64,000 nt of DNA from Blastocladiella emersonii ATCC 22665 (taxonomy: Eukaryota; Blastocladiomycota; Blastocladiomycetes; Blastocladiales; Blastocladiaceae): assembly GCA_025594325.1 (NCBI GenBank), contig JANHCV010000013.1:744001-808000 (forward strand). The letters run 5' to 3'. The first letter of the stretch is position 1; every line of letters starts with the position of its first letter. Below the pieces are notes generated by a model. The model searched no databases and was not told the DNA's origin. It saw only the letters and a list, made by a program, of their open reading frames with translations. The position numbers and the translations under genes are program-made. This document shows, piece by piece, positions 32,059 to 43,674 of the stretch.

Positions 32059-34389
32059 ATGCCACTCCCCGCCATCCACGGCCGCCCGACCTCGGCCGTC
32101 GCGGCGCGTCCCGCCACCTCGTCGTCGGGATCCGATGCCGCGTCCCCACGCCAGCCGCTCCCGTCGCCGCCGCACCAGCAGCACGTCAAGCACTTCCGCC
32201 CGGCGATTGCGACCAACCCCGAGCACCTCGCCGCGGTCCGCCACTCGCTGCCGTTCCTGCCCGGGTACAACTTCAGCTTCAAGCACCGGCCCAACTTCCG
32301 CAAGTCGCACGCCTTCGATTACTCGAACGCCGTGCCCGTGTTCCGCGAGGAGCGGCCTGGGATCGGTACGCGCTGTCGTTGCGGGATTGAGGAGCGGAAC
32401 TGACTTGTTGTCTCGTGTAGGCGGCTACCCGCTGCTCGGCCAGGAGGCCAAGCGCGTGCACACGTCGGCCGAGCTGCTCAAGCACCTGCTGCCGTCGGAC
32501 GACGCCGACGCGAACGCCGAGACGGTGCCCGCGTGGATCGCCTTTGACCGCAAGGTGCTCCGCTTCTACGCCTACTTCCAGGAGGCGGTCCAGGAGCGCC
32601 GCGAGGAGCAGTTCCGCATCCGCAAGTACGTCATCCACGCACTCCCCTTCACCCCCGACCATCACTCACCCTCCACCCCGCCCCGCCGCCCGTAGAGTCA
32701 ACATCCTGTACTACCTCGAGGACGACACGGTGCACGTCATCGAGCCGCGCGGCGTCAACTCGGGCATCCCGCAGGGCACGCTGATCCGCCGCCACCGCAT
32801 CCCGGTCCCGTCCCCCAACGGGCAGGCGGACCCGCACCACCGCCAGTACTACCTCTTCTCGGACCTCAGCGTCAGCCGCGAGGTCACCTTCTACGCGCGC
32901 ACCTTCAAGATTGTCGGGTGCGACGCCTTCACGCGGGTACGTCGTGTCCGCTTCTGCGCTCCGCCGTCGCTGACCCGCGCGCGTCATCGTGTAGGACTTC
33001 CTCCACTCGCTCGGCGCCGCGGTCCCGCCAAACACCGACTACCCGAACGACCCGTACGAGTCGACGCGCCGCGAGATGCTGTCGCGGATGCGCCCGACGC
33101 GCCCGGTCCCGCCGAAAACGTCCCTGAAAAAGTTCCTCGAGAACGACCGCAAGGTGCTCCGCTTCTACTGTGTGTGGGACGACACGACGGCCGCGTTCGG
33201 CGACGCGCGCAAGCTCGTGCTGCACTACTTCCTCGCCGACGATACGATGGAGATCCACGAGCACATTGCGCCCAACTCGGGGCGCGACGGGAACACGGCG
33301 TTCCTCAAGCGCGGCAAGGTGCCGAAGCGCGTCAAGATCGGGTCGTCGCAGGCGCTCGTGCCGCGGTCCGACGACTTTTATACGGATCGCGATTTGGTCC
33401 TGGGCGCGGTACTGAACGTGTTTGGTCGCCCGTTCCTACTGTGTGACTGTGACGAGTTTACCAAGGAGTACTACCGCGAGCGTACGTGTTCTTTGGGGGA
33501 CGGTGATCGTGGCCGTGGACGAGACTGACGCGCGTTACGTGTAGGCTACGGGCTCACTGACTTCCACCCGATCGCGTACGACGCCATCTACCTCGAGCAC
33601 GCGCAGATGCCCGAGACTCCCCTCGCCACCACCTCCGTCTCGCTGCCGGGCAACAGCGGCCCGCCGACGGCCCCGATGCCAGGCTACACGCCGCCCGAGT
33701 ACAACGGGTGGGGCAGCGAGGAAGACTCCCTCGGCTCGTGCGTCTCGCTCACCCCGAAACCGCCCAAGAAGGACATGAAGAAGGAGCTGCAGTACGGCAA
33801 CACGGTCCTGCGCTTCGCCGCCCTCCTCAACACGAACCGGCAAGTCGACCGCGAGCGCCGGTTCGTCGTGTCCTACTACATGGCCGACGACACGGTCCAG
33901 GTCTTCGAGCCGCACCTGCGCAACTCGGGCATCGTCGGCGGCAAGTGGCTCGAGCGGTCCCGCGTCAAGGTGCCCACGGGGCCGCCGGGCGTCGCCCCGC
34001 TCCGTCCGCTCGCGACGCATGACCTGTTCGTCGGCGCCGAGCTGTTCCTCGCGGGCTTCCCGTTCGTCCTGATTGGCGCGGATGAGCATGCGCTCACGTT
34101 CATGGACGCGCACCCGCACCTGTTCCGCAACCACGCGCCGCGCGGCAAGGGGAAGGTCGCGAGCGTCAAGCCGACGGACGAGGAGCTCGGGCGCGTCCGG
34201 TTCGCGGTGCCCGCGCCCGAGGTCGAGGGGATCGGCGGGCGGCGCGCGCCGATGACGGCCGAGCGCGAGGGCGAGGCGGGCGGGCTCAGCGGCGAGGGCG
34301 AGGAGGGCGAGGAGTACCACGACCCCGACCACCGGTTCCCGCTCGGCGGCGAGTACATTCGGTTCGACAGCAAGGTGGCGCTCGTGTAG
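32059..34389 (+). CDS. EFHC1/Rib72-like protein with three DM10 domains
   Basis: Five exons: 32059-32365, 32421-32625, 32696-32936, 32995-33481 and 33545-34389; all frames join to 694 aa. Three DM10 (DUF1126) domains are seen at about residues 145-250 (KVLRFYAYF...ILYYLEDDTVHVIEP), 295-410 (KVLRFYCVW...LHYFLADDTMEIHE) and 490-605 (TVLRFAALL...VSYYMADDTVQVFEP), the layout of EFHC1/EFHC2 and algal Rib72. No C-terminal EF-hand is visible. In animals and algae such proteins are inner-junction or microtubule-lumen components of the ciliary axoneme; a non-flagellate fungus must use it otherwise, perhaps on cytoplasmic microtubules (inference). It converges on MCU with 81 bp between stops. Confidence 0.85.
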
Positions 34390-34470
34390 TCGGAGATGTG
34401 GAGACAGATGATGCGATGAGCGTGTGTATAGATTTGCGGTTCCTTCTTCCACCTTCCACATTCTCACCCT

Positions 34471-35506
34471 CTACTCGACCTGCTTGGCCGCCGACGACGG
34501 CGACGCCGACGGCGGGGCAGGCAGCCCATACTCGCGCCGCACGACGTCGACCTCCTTCTTAATCGCCTGGATCCGGTCGCGCAGCCGGATATACTCGTCG
34601 ATATCCAGCCGGTTGGCGCGGTACAGCGCGGCCTGGCGCGCCGAGACGTGCAGGTCCGAGTGCACCTCGTACGAGTACTCGCGGCGCGTCACGACGTAGA
34701 ACATGTAGCTCGCGATGCCCGTGCCGAACGTCAGAAAGTAGCTGATGGGCTCCATCACGTCCCACGAGTACTCCCACCACGTCAGACGCGCCATCAGGCC
34801 CCACTGCGCGCACAGGAAACCCAGGCCGCCCCACACGAACAGGTTGGCGGAGCGGAGGGACTGGGCGTCGAGTTGGGTCTTGGTCGCGGCGAGGGACGCG
34901 AGTGCGGGTTCCGCCGCGGCGAGTTCCGCGGTCAGGTGCCGCGTGCGCTCTACATTTTGGGGAGGGTCAGCCTTCGCGCCGCACCGAAACCCACGAAAAA
35001 GACGGACCCGTGAACGACGGCAACTCGACTGCCACCACCTTATCCTTGCCGACCTTGAGCTCGACGGCCATCTCGGGCGCCGCCATCCCCTCGCGCACCA
35101 CGTCGAGCGTCGGCGTGCTGCGGCACCACCGCACCTTATCCACACCCGCGGGGCCCGCGCCACCCGCGGTCGTGGTGTAAACCGCCACATCCGCCGCCCC
35201 GACCTCCCGCGCGACCTGCAGCAGCGTCCCGTGGATCGGCCGGTCCGGGTACAGCTTGACGCGCACGGGCGTAGATGCAGAGTCCGAATCCCCCAAAACA
35301 GCGGACGCGGGAAGGTGCAGGTACGCCGGCCGCTGCGTCGCCAGATCGTACTGGATCGCGGCCACGTCGGGCGACGACGGGAGCGGCGTCAGATGGCGCG
35401 CCGCGGGACCGGCGGTGGCGGACGTGGCGGCGCCGGGGGTGGAAGTGGCGAGGCCGCGCCGGAACAGCGTCGACGCGCGCAGGGCGAGGCGCGTGGAGAG
35501 TAGCAT
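34471..35506 (-). CDS. MCU: mitochondrial calcium uniporter pore subunit
   Basis: Inner-membrane Ca2+ channel subunit. Exon 1 is 35506-35008 and exon 2 is 34949-34471 (phase-1 intron of 58 nt, donor GTCCGT); 325 aa. The start at 35506 gives an Arg-rich mitochondrial presequence (MLLSTRLALRASTLFRRG). The selectivity filter WDVMEP (family W-D-x-x-E-P) lies at about residues 229-234 between two hydrophobic helices (LFVWGGLGFLCAQWGLMA and ISYFLTFGTGIASYMFYVV), flanked by coiled coils (TRHLTAELAAAEPALASL; LRDRIQAIKKEVDVV). Known fungal MCUs with this layout can conduct without EMRE, but that cannot be judged here. Confidence 0.92.
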
Positions 35507-35875
35507 GGTGTTGATACGTTGCAGGGAGTCTGGTGGAGAGAGAGAGAGGGCGCCGAGAACGGGGAGCGGCGCGAAGGAAGGACGGGAGGCTTGTCCGGGA
35601 AGCCGAAGCCGGAACGCCACACCGCACGTGCGCCACGCGCGCCTGGACGACGCGTCGCCCCTCGCGTCGGCGCGCTAGGCGGTGGTGCTCGATCAGGGAA
35701 CGCATCATGCGGGGCAGATAGGTTATGCTGAGCGGCAGGGCGACTATAAATACGAAAAGGGCGAATCCCTACGTGGCGCAGACGGTCGGATCGCACTGGG
35801 GTTCGACGACGGGACTCGGCGCAGGAGACGGCAGCGAGAGACTTTTAATAACTTAGAAGCCCTTCTCAGACAGAT

Positions 35876-36510
35876 ATGAACAAATCTTCAGAGTGCGATT
35901 GTAAAAGCTGCGCCTTCGGTTCAAGGCGCTGCTCCTGCGGCTGCCCAGCGCACCGCGCGCCAGACCACTCAACAGCGCGCGACATGCTGCGCTTCGGAAC
36001 CGACAACGAGATGTGCTACACTTCTGCAACTTCATCCCACTCGACTGTGCAGCAAGTGTCAAGTGATATTCCGATGTTCGTCGACCTTCTCTTGGTTACC
36101 TTTGCCTTGAAGCGGGCGGCCTTGAGCTCGGGCCGTGTTTCACGGACAACTGACGCGTGGACGGCGGCAGGATACGTTTCGCTCCCACAAGCACTCTCGC
36201 TCGGCAAGCAGAGCCGGGGCTAACTCGATTGCGATCACGAGCCTAGCTCTGCATAATCAAGTCCTTCACAAACGAGGCGTTCTCGCTCCGCTACTTTCGC
36301 ATTGACGAGATTACGAACGACAAGTCGGCCGCGGCCGAGATCCTGATACTGCAGCTTCGTCGGTCGCTCATCGTGTCGTCTAAGATGTAGCTCGTACGCC
36401 CGCATTCTGGCAGTACCTCGCACCAAACCAGCTGGACAACGTCGGCAAAGTCTTCGCCGCTCTCCACGTTGCGCAAAACGGCGTCGAGCACGACGTGTTC
36501 ATCTTCTCGC
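35876..36510 (+). mobile_element. second degraded hAT-type transposase fragment
   Basis: From ATG 35876 the frame holds DIPMFVDLLLVTFALKRAAL followed by VSRTTDAWTAAGYVS, matching the hAT block with the D of the catalytic triad (TTDxWTS). The frame stops at 36223, and further coding-looking pieces continue in other frames (YFRIDEITNDKSAAAEI; FWQYLAPNQLDNVGKV) up to about 36.5 kb. The C-terminal hATC domain is absent. It represents a different part of a hAT element than the relic at 3.9-4.9 kb. No ends were found. Confidence 0.55.
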
Positions 36511-36992
36511 AGTTTTACGTCTACAACAAGATCCCGCGTACCACGTCAACCTACGACAGCTCCATAACGGTCCAAAGGATCGCGTTCCTCCCGCGACGCC
36601 AAGCTGGCCGCACGCGCCATGCCACGCTCAACGACTCTTCAGCCACGATCTGTCCACAGCGGAAGAGCAAAGTTCTACGAGTTGACCTCCCACGAGCCTC
36701 AGCCGACCATCGTACCAGTCGCCAGGGAAGCCAAGCTGGCACCGGACAGACCCTTACGAGCGGCCTTGCACCAGGCTCTCCATCGCGGCGACCGTTTCGG
36801 CGATGCGCGGGCGACATGCCCCGCCGCGCCTTGCCTTGGCTCAAGGCTTCAAACGTTGTCCTGAGCTGCACAAGGGTTACCGCTGCGGAGCAGACGGTTC
36901 CAACTCAGCTTTGACACAGCACGGCATCCCGTAAATACAGCTCATGGTCGTGTAATCCGTGAAAGTAAATGAAATGAAATGTGAGAACTGCT

Positions 36993-38696
36993 TTAGAACA
37001 TGACTCCAGCCTGCGTGATGGCACGGAGGACCGAGCTGGTCAGAAATGGCCTCATGTCAATTCCCAACTTTTCCGTCAGTAAGTACAGTGCGACAAATTC
37101 AGACTTGACAGTGGCGGGATCGCGTTCGAGAACCACGGTGCCTGGCCCACAGATGACGCCGTCGGTATACCTGTCCCAGTTGAGGCCCACCACGTAGCGT
37201 AACGCTGCAAGGACGCGGACTCAACGTTAGTAGTCGCAAAGGATACCGAACAAGCAAGAAAGTCGTACCGTCAGCTATCACGTCGGAAAGCACTTCGGCG
37301 GGGAAAAAGCTGACAAAGCGCTCTGGAGCAGCATACTTGGTCCGAATCGCGATGACGACGCAGCGAGCCAACTCGTCGCGGTCCAGCAGGCCGTACTTGG
37401 CGATTTCAATGAGAGCCTTCCGGCGGCCTCCAAAACTGCCTGCAGCAAAAATCTTGCTGAGAGCGGTGGCATCACCGCCCAAAAGCGCTGCTGCAAGTTT
37501 CTTCCTGTAGCGCGATTGCAAGCGAAACGCGCACAGCGTGGTATCAAACTGGCGGAGCACCTTGACGGTGAACTCAGAGCTGGCGTAGGTGACAACGCAG
37601 AGCGCTAGACAAGGCGTCACCTCGCGGTCAATACGCTCGCCGTTCGTTCCAGCGAACCACGAAAGGGTCGAGACAACGAGGTCGGTTGGGAGCGACGCGT
37701 CAAATGCGCGGGCAGCAAGCGGTACGTACGGAAAGCTGGCAAACATCTCGCGGCGCAATCCGTAACGGGGCGACTCGAGAAGTTCGAGAACTTCGGGCCG
37801 CCACCACTTGAGCGCCACGAGCGCGAGATAGCCGAAATAGCGCGGCGTGATCTGGCCAGCGAACGATTCGATTTGGATTCTCCAAGTCGTCGAGTCCCAG
37901 AAATGATCCATGATCTGTTTCCGAGGGTGTGGAAGTATGCGCCATTCGAGAAAATTATCGCAACTGGCCCACACGTGAAACGGGAGCTCGTGGGAAGCAG
38001 CTGGCTGGGCGGCGAGGGCGTCGAGTACGAGGCGAAGTTCAGGGATGCGTCCCTGCGCAACGAATAACATTGCGAGCTGGCGGAGGACAAAGTACTGGGG
38101 CCGGATGTCTTTAATTGGGCCAAGGTTCGTCGGCGAGAGCTTCACCCACTGGCCGTCCTCCGTTTCGTCTACCGCGGGGACGTAATAAAACTGCTCTTCG
38201 AAATTGGCAGCCCATTCGGTAAACTCTTCAGCCGAAATGGACTCGAGATTCTGCGGCGCGTATCGAGTGATGATGCGGGTGACCGTTGGCATGTCAAACA
38301 CGTCGACGGAAGGTAGCCAGCGCACTCGGTCCGTTCCACGACGAGGCGCGGCTGTGCGCTCAAGGCAGGCGAGATGGCGCAGGTACAAGTCGAACGGCAA
38401 TCCGAAGTTCACCAGGTCGCCCAAGTCGCGCGCGTCAAATCGGCATTCAATGTTGCCACACGGGTGATGCCGGCTCCAACCGCACAGATCGGGCCGAAGC
38501 ATGAAGGTGGATCGCCAAACCCACTGGATGTCGGGCTCATCGCCAAGTTCAGCGAAGCCGCGAGAGGCAAGCGGAAGAGCGACCCGTGGGACGGCGAGGC
38601 GCAAGACTTGGCCAACGATTTCAGCGGCAGGTCCGCAAAGTGAATCGGGTTCGAGCTGTCCGAACCGTTGCACGGAGTGATTTCATTCGTTTCCAT
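36993..38696 (-). pseudogene. A-family F-box-like solenoid protein A1, one-base frameshift in the F-box
   Basis: The start by paralogy is ATG 38696 (METNEITPC...HFADLP). At about 38622-38627, CTGCCGCTGAAATC lacks one G compared with the expected DLPAEIVG coding sequence, and the frame shifts. The long frame then reads AEIVGQVLRLAVPRVALPLA and continues without stops to the donor at 37268; exon 2 is 37204-36993 (phase-1 intron). Restored length would be about 546 aa. The body has helical repeats (HLACLERTAA, YFVLRQLAMLFVAQGRIPEL, LALVALKWWRPEVLELLE, LPTDLVVSTLSWFAG). It ends 300 residues before A3 does, as A2 also does, so a short subfamily exists. Translation could also start downstream at the non-homologous ATG inside the shifted frame. 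Confidence 0.7.
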
Positions 38697-38925
38697 GGCG
38701 TGGAGGTGTTCACGGCGGTCGAGAGAGGGCCGAGCCTCGCTGCGAGCGAGGCTGAGCAGGGGGGCGACAACGGCCATCCGCGTGCCATAAGGTCGAGTGG
38801 CTGCCACTCCTTTCAACGCGTCCCCCAAGCGTCTCGCTCGCGCGCGGCGGTCAGCTTACCCTCCCGTCGACAGCTCCTTCCGCTTCGCTCATCGTGCATG
38901 AACGATTACAACTCTACGCAATGAA

Positions 38926-39701
38926 ATGAAGAATTTCTGCGAACTTGTGCTCGAATTCATGACCCCAACCAACATCACGCGCGTCATGACGTTCCGGCGA
39001 CGCGTCGCCCGCGAGGAGGCGCAGATGTTCCGAGAGATCCTGCGCCAGTCGACTACCGCGCGAATCGAGCACTGCCACCGCCGCGCCCTCGCCCTCGCTG
39101 GCTCGCAGGACCATCCAACCGCTTGGGATGCGGCGCGGGTGCGGCGCTCGGCACGTTTGCGCGCGCCGAGTCGGACCTGGAGCGAAACCTCGCTAGCGCC
39201 ATCCAGGAGGTGAACGCGCGGAGCGAGCTGCACATGTACAAGGCCGACTGGTACCGCGTGTGGGACGAGCCGACGCACTACTGGCTCGCGTCCATGCATG
39301 AGTACGAGACGGGTGTGGTCGAGAAAGTCGCGAGGGCGGTGGAACGTCTCCACGCGACAGACGTTTGCACCTCGAGCCCCGACGTGCCGAGTTTTGTCCC
39401 GCTCATCTCCTACTCGGAGCTACTCTCGAGTCCATCGACTTCTTCTGCGGAGCTCGTCCAAGGGCTGGGCTCCGTCTCGGGCACAACGCCCGCACCCGCG
39501 CCGGCGTACGGTCTCCACGCGCCCGCCGACCTCGCCAGCGCCACGCACGGCCTCAACGCGCCCATCCACCTGCCCGCTGCGGCTCCCGGGTTCCACACGC
39601 ACGCCGCTCAACCTGCCGTCGCGGTCGGGTTCTTAGTCCCGCTCGCCCAACTCGGGCCTCTCGCCGCTGCCGGCGCCCATCAACAGGATCAGATCCTGTA
39701 A
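38926..39701 (+). CDS. unrecognised protein-coding region with a frame change
   Basis: From ATG 38926 (MKNFCELVLEFMTPTNITRV) the frame is helix-rich (RRRVAREEAQMFREILRQ) and then goes out of phase at about 39110-39125. A second frame continues with credible sequence (ESDLERNLASAIQEVNARSE, LHMYKADWYRVWDEPTHYWL) into a Pro/Ala-rich tail with short repeats (YGLHAPADLASATHGLNAP) ending at 39701. No known domain. Either a short unseen intron or an indel separates the halves. Similarity to the A/B families was not noticed. Confidence 0.45.
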
Positions 39702-40007
39702 GCTCAAGCTCAACTTCGAGATCCCCATGGCTTCGCTGTCGTGCAAGCAGCAGCCGCTGTCGCGCTCGTTCTCGAACTTGACCTCCCATCATTGTCCATT
39801 GCCTGCATGATTTCCTCCCTGTATATACTCAGATCTATTCACCGTCCAATCCTTCACTCCCTTGTTCGCGCTGATGGCGATTGTGATGAATCACTTGTGA
39901 TGAAACGCGACGCGCGTCGCGTCGCACGTCGGCGCTTCTCACGAGCGACGATACGCGTAACCCTACCATGAATTCGGCATGTTCCCGAGGCGCTAAGGCT
40001 GTTCTCA

Positions 40008-40687
40008 ATGGAGTGGATCGACAAGGTGCGCGAGGCGGCCGGACCCAACAACGAAAAAGGTAATGAGCAGCGGCACAGCTCGTCGACGAGGCCGGCAGCA
40101 TCTTCTACCTCGCGTTCCTTGAGAAGTGGTGCTTGGCCGACGGCGGGTCGCCGACCAAGTACGTGCCTGGCATCCCCGCCTGCACCATCACCGCCCTGTT
40201 CAGCATCATCGGCACGTTCAAGGCCTTTGACGAGCGCTACGCTCGCGCCAACCCAGAGGCGAACGCCAAGCCGTGGCGCCAGCGCTTCCTCACCACTGAC
40301 ATGGTCGAGGCGTACTTCTCGGGCTGCCGCAACGCGTGGGGCCAGGACGGGCGCGCCAAGTCCAACACGCTGCCGCGCATCGTGATCCTGCTCGCCATGA
40401 GCAAGGCCGACCACTCGGCCGAGCAGCTCGCGAAGCCGTTTGACGAGCGCGGCGGGTTCGTTGGGTCCTCGTCGCGGCACTCGATGATCGGCGGGTACAA
40501 GCTCAACACGGGCGTGTGGGGGACGATGCGCGGCGAGGGATGGGCACGAGGCACTCTGATCGCTCCCGCCGCCCCCGCCGACCGCCCGCGCAAGCGCCCA
40601 GCAGGCGAAGTCGAGGGCGGCATCGAGTCGAGACCGAGCAACCGCGGCTTCCACCGCAACGGCACTCATGTGGGTCCCCAGTCGTAG
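40008..40687 (+). CDS. unrecognised protein-coding region, possibly frameshifted
   Basis: ATG 40008 opens MEWIDKVREAAGPNNEKGNE. After about 40070 the coding character moves to another frame, LVDEAGSIFYLAFLEKWCLA, and continues to 40687 with a conserved-looking segment (PACTITALFSIIGTFKAFDE, MVEAYFSGCRNAWGQDGR, NTLPRIVILLAMSKADHSAE) and a basic Arg/Gly-rich tail. A 17-nt gap between donor-like GTAATG and acceptor-like CACAG is too short for an intron, so a small indel is likely. Function unknown. It may form one broken locus with the preceding region (a GTAAGC donor lies at 39699). Confidence 0.45.
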
Positions 40688-41094
40688 GCACGGTCGGCGA
40701 GATCGTGACGGGCGCAGCTTCGCGCCGCGCGCCGAGTCCAACGGGTCACGGGCCCGCGAGGGAAGACAGAGATCGGGCAGTAGCAGCAAGAGAGAACATT
40801 TTTGTAATGCATAGGTATCATGTATATTGCGATCCATGGGCTTGCCGAGGTCGAAGAGAGAGAGAAAAGCGGCCGAGGCGATGTGGCGGGTGGCGCAAGC
40901 GGAGGCCTGAGAGGCGGATTGGAGTGGCAGTCTATGGCACGCGTCGGCTTCCCTGTGTCGATCATCGCTTGCACAGCGCGCCACGACTTGGCGTTCGGCT
41001 CTGGAGGCTGAGAACGCCGAGCGCCACCGTCTCGAAGCACGCCGAGTCCGACCACTTCCAACCCTCTTTCAGAGCGCTTCTCACCACCACTTCC

Positions 41095-43306
41095 ATGAAA
41101 CACTCTATGCAATCAAGTCTTGGGATAGTCGACGTTCCGTCTCTGGCGTTCGCGGACCTGCCGCACGATCTGCGCCTCGCCGTGGTGCAGCTGGCCCAGC
41201 CGCGCACCGCGATCCCTGCTGCTTCTCGCAACGCCTGGCTGGCTGCCGCGGACTTGCAAGTCACTTTATCGTGGGCATCCAGCGAACTGTTTCAGGTAAT
41301 CCTCAAGGACACCATTCTGCGCAATACCAGCCGGCCGACCGCGACCTCCAGCATCAGCGATATCTTGCCACAATCTGTGCTCGGGCTTTGCACGCTCAAG
41401 TCGACTTCGCATTCCGATCTGCTTGAGAGCATCGCCAAGTCTGCCATCGATCGCTTTTCGCACAAGCAATCTCAACAATGCCCAGCCAGCAGCCTTGTTG
41501 CGGCTGAGCTCCGCATTAACTGCTCCAGCACCACGTTTCGGCCTCTTCGACAGCCGCTCGCAACTATGCTCCTTGCTATTGTGTGCGCGGTCTTCACGGG
41601 CCGCCTTGCCCTTCTGGAGCGTTGCCTCGGGGAAATCCAGGAGCAATGTCCCGCGTTGCTCGATACCCGACTTCCGTGGTTGGAGTGGTCCAAGCTCTGC
41701 TGGTTCGATTTCCTCGTCCACGTCCGCATCATGGTCGCTCGTGGTGACGAAGTCAAGCTTGGCGCCGCCCAGTCTTCGTTTGCGCCTCGTCTCATTGACT
41801 ACCTCGGCTTCCTTGCCGCGGTTACTTGGAGTCCAGACCCACTCAAGCTCCTCGCGCATCCTCGCTACTGCATGGACGTGACCAACGTCATTGCCTTTTT
41901 GTCGCTTGACCCAATCGTGGAGCTGTTGAACCGGGGCATGGGAAGGGCCACCACCAACTCAGACTTTGCCAGCTTTTACTGGCTTCTCGAACACGGCTGG
42001 ACGGGCGAACATGCAGGCCACGGCCAGTCGTCCATCGTGTGTGTTGCTTGCTTTGATCCCACTCTCCTCGCGCGCGCTGTTGCTGGCCACCCCAAGGAGG
42101 TCATGCGCATCCTGAACCTGAACCCAGCGCGGCTTTTGGAGATCCGTCGTACTCTTGAGGACATGTTTATCTACCACAAGGTGGATTTCAGCACACTTGG
42201 CCCGCTGGTGGAGCACGGTATTCTCAGCGCGTCTGAATGGGCAGTTGCTCTCGTTCGCATACTCAACAGCAAGCTTGACGAGACCGCAAGTGAAATTCGT
42301 GCCGTTGTTGATGGCGCAACCTGGGAAGACGTTCTTGTTGAAGGCACGGCGCCCTATGATTCCCGCTTATTAACGAAGCCACTAACTCACATTGATACTA
42401 TGCGCACGCATACCTGTAGCCTTCAAACGCGTCCGTTACGGCAGCGAGGGCCTTGTTTGCTATTTCCCGCAGCGGCTCATTCGCCTCGCGCACGGCCTGA
42501 CGGAAAGCCTCATGGACCGCTTTGCCGCCGCTCTATTTGGACCCGACCAGGAAGCCTTGGCTAGTTCGATCGCTGACGTCATTGATGGCGAGCAGCTCGC
42601 TGACCCGTTGAAAGTGCTTGCGATCGTTGTGCGAACGATTCAAACGGCACCCTCCGGTGCGCTTGATTTTCCTCCCGGCATGTCGTACGCCATTTCGTGG
42701 CTCCTGACTCGGCTTTTGTCGGATTCGACATTTCACGACGCCACGCTTGACCTTTTGTGCGACTTGGACGCCGCGTCGCACTTGCTCAGCGCCATGATCG
42801 CGGCCTACTTCTCCCACCTTTATGGCCGCAGTCTCTACCTCCCGGCACTTTCTCAGAGCCTCTGCGACTGTCCGCTTACTTTCTTACCCCAGTGGCAGGA
42901 CGCCTTTATTGACCTGCTTTCGCTCGTGCCGCGCGCTTCCAGCGACTCGAATGCGCCACGTCTCCTTGCGACGTACTTTCCCGCTGAAATCAAACGAGAA
43001 CTCGCGGAATCGATTGCTCTCGAAGTATCCAACGACTGCTGCGCTCAGAAGCCTCTGTCAACGACTTCAATCGTCGTGATCCTCTCAGCGCTCAACGCCC
43101 ACGATCCGCGGCTCCTTGTCGAGTTTCTCTTTATACTTGCTCCGCTTCCGGAGCTGGTCACTATCTTCTTCTCCAGCGGTGGAATTGACTTGGTTCTCAC
43201 TGAGGACGATATCTCTCGCCTTCTCGCGGTCCCTGGAACCACAGACAAACACATGGCCGAGCTTGAGCGGATCGCACAGTGCTTCGCTCGGCCAAGTCAC
43301 AAATGA
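41095..43306 (+). CDS. B-family F-box-like solenoid protein B1
   Basis: Exon 1 is 41095-42343 and exon 2 is 42420-43306; 711 aa. The start ATGAAACACTCTATGCAATC is shared with B2. An F-box-like segment (FADLPHDLRLAVVQLAQPRT) lies at about residues 17-36, followed by helical repeats (MLLAIVCAVFTGRLALLERC, PRLIDYLGFLAAVTWSPDPL, WLLEHGWTGEHAG, LGPLVEHGILSASEWAVALV). Exon 1 ends at WEDVLVE as in its paralogues, but the donor reads AAG|GCACGG: a GC-AG intron, with a good branch site (CTAAC) and CTGTAG acceptor. Without splicing a stop is reached at 42564. A likely SCF-type adaptor by its F-box-like start; the ligand is unknown. Confidence 0.78.
42344..42419 (+). other. GC-AG intron of B1
   Basis: 76 nt. 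The donor is GCACGG where B2 has GTGCGT and B3 has GTACGT at the same codon and phase. It contains ACTAACTCAC as branch-like sequence and ends in CCTGTAG. Phase 1. Confidence 0.65.
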
Positions 43307-43386
43307 TTTCATGTTTTAGCTGTTTACGGCAGCGGTCTTGTGTCCTCATGTTTACTAATATCTTCAACAAAATTCTCTGCATTTCT

Positions 43387-43408
43387 CACGTGAGTGGCGC
43401 AACGCGTC
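43387..43408 (+). promoter_or_regulatory. recurrent motif CACGTGAGTGGCGC plus AACGCGTC
   Basis: Exact copy of a 14-mer also found at 51179 and, reversed, at 2810, and with one change at 55073. It combines an E-box-like CACGTG with an ACGCGT box. Here it lies between the convergent ends of B1 and the A2 pseudogene. Confidence 0.5.
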
Positions 43409-43674
43409 ATTTTCGCAGTGTCGAGTCCAACCGCGCGAGATTAGACGAGCCGCAAGAGGCAGGCTGAAGCGCACCCGTGTGCTCTTTGAGAACAGCACCG
43501 TGTAGCGCGTGAGGTTACAGCCGCAGCGACATGCGGATATCTGCTCGCGAAGCAAAGCAAGGGAAGTTTTTCGACGAAGGATAGCACATCAAAGTCGCGA
43601 CGTATATTTCAACAAAACGCGAAAAAATGAAGCAGTTAAAGAAGAAAGGCGTAAGCAGGAATAGGTGGTCTCGA

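Noticed and set aside
35750-35820. tRNA-like words (GTGGCGCAGACGGT, GGGTTCGA)
   Set aside because: No acceptor-stem pairing or anticodon arm can be built around them.
37000-38924. Plus-strand frames opposite A1
   Set aside because: Short antisense shadows; A1 on the minus strand is supported by three paralogues.
40062-40078. Intron between donor-like GTAATG and acceptor-like CACAG
   Set aside because: 17 nt is too short to be spliced; an indel is more likely.
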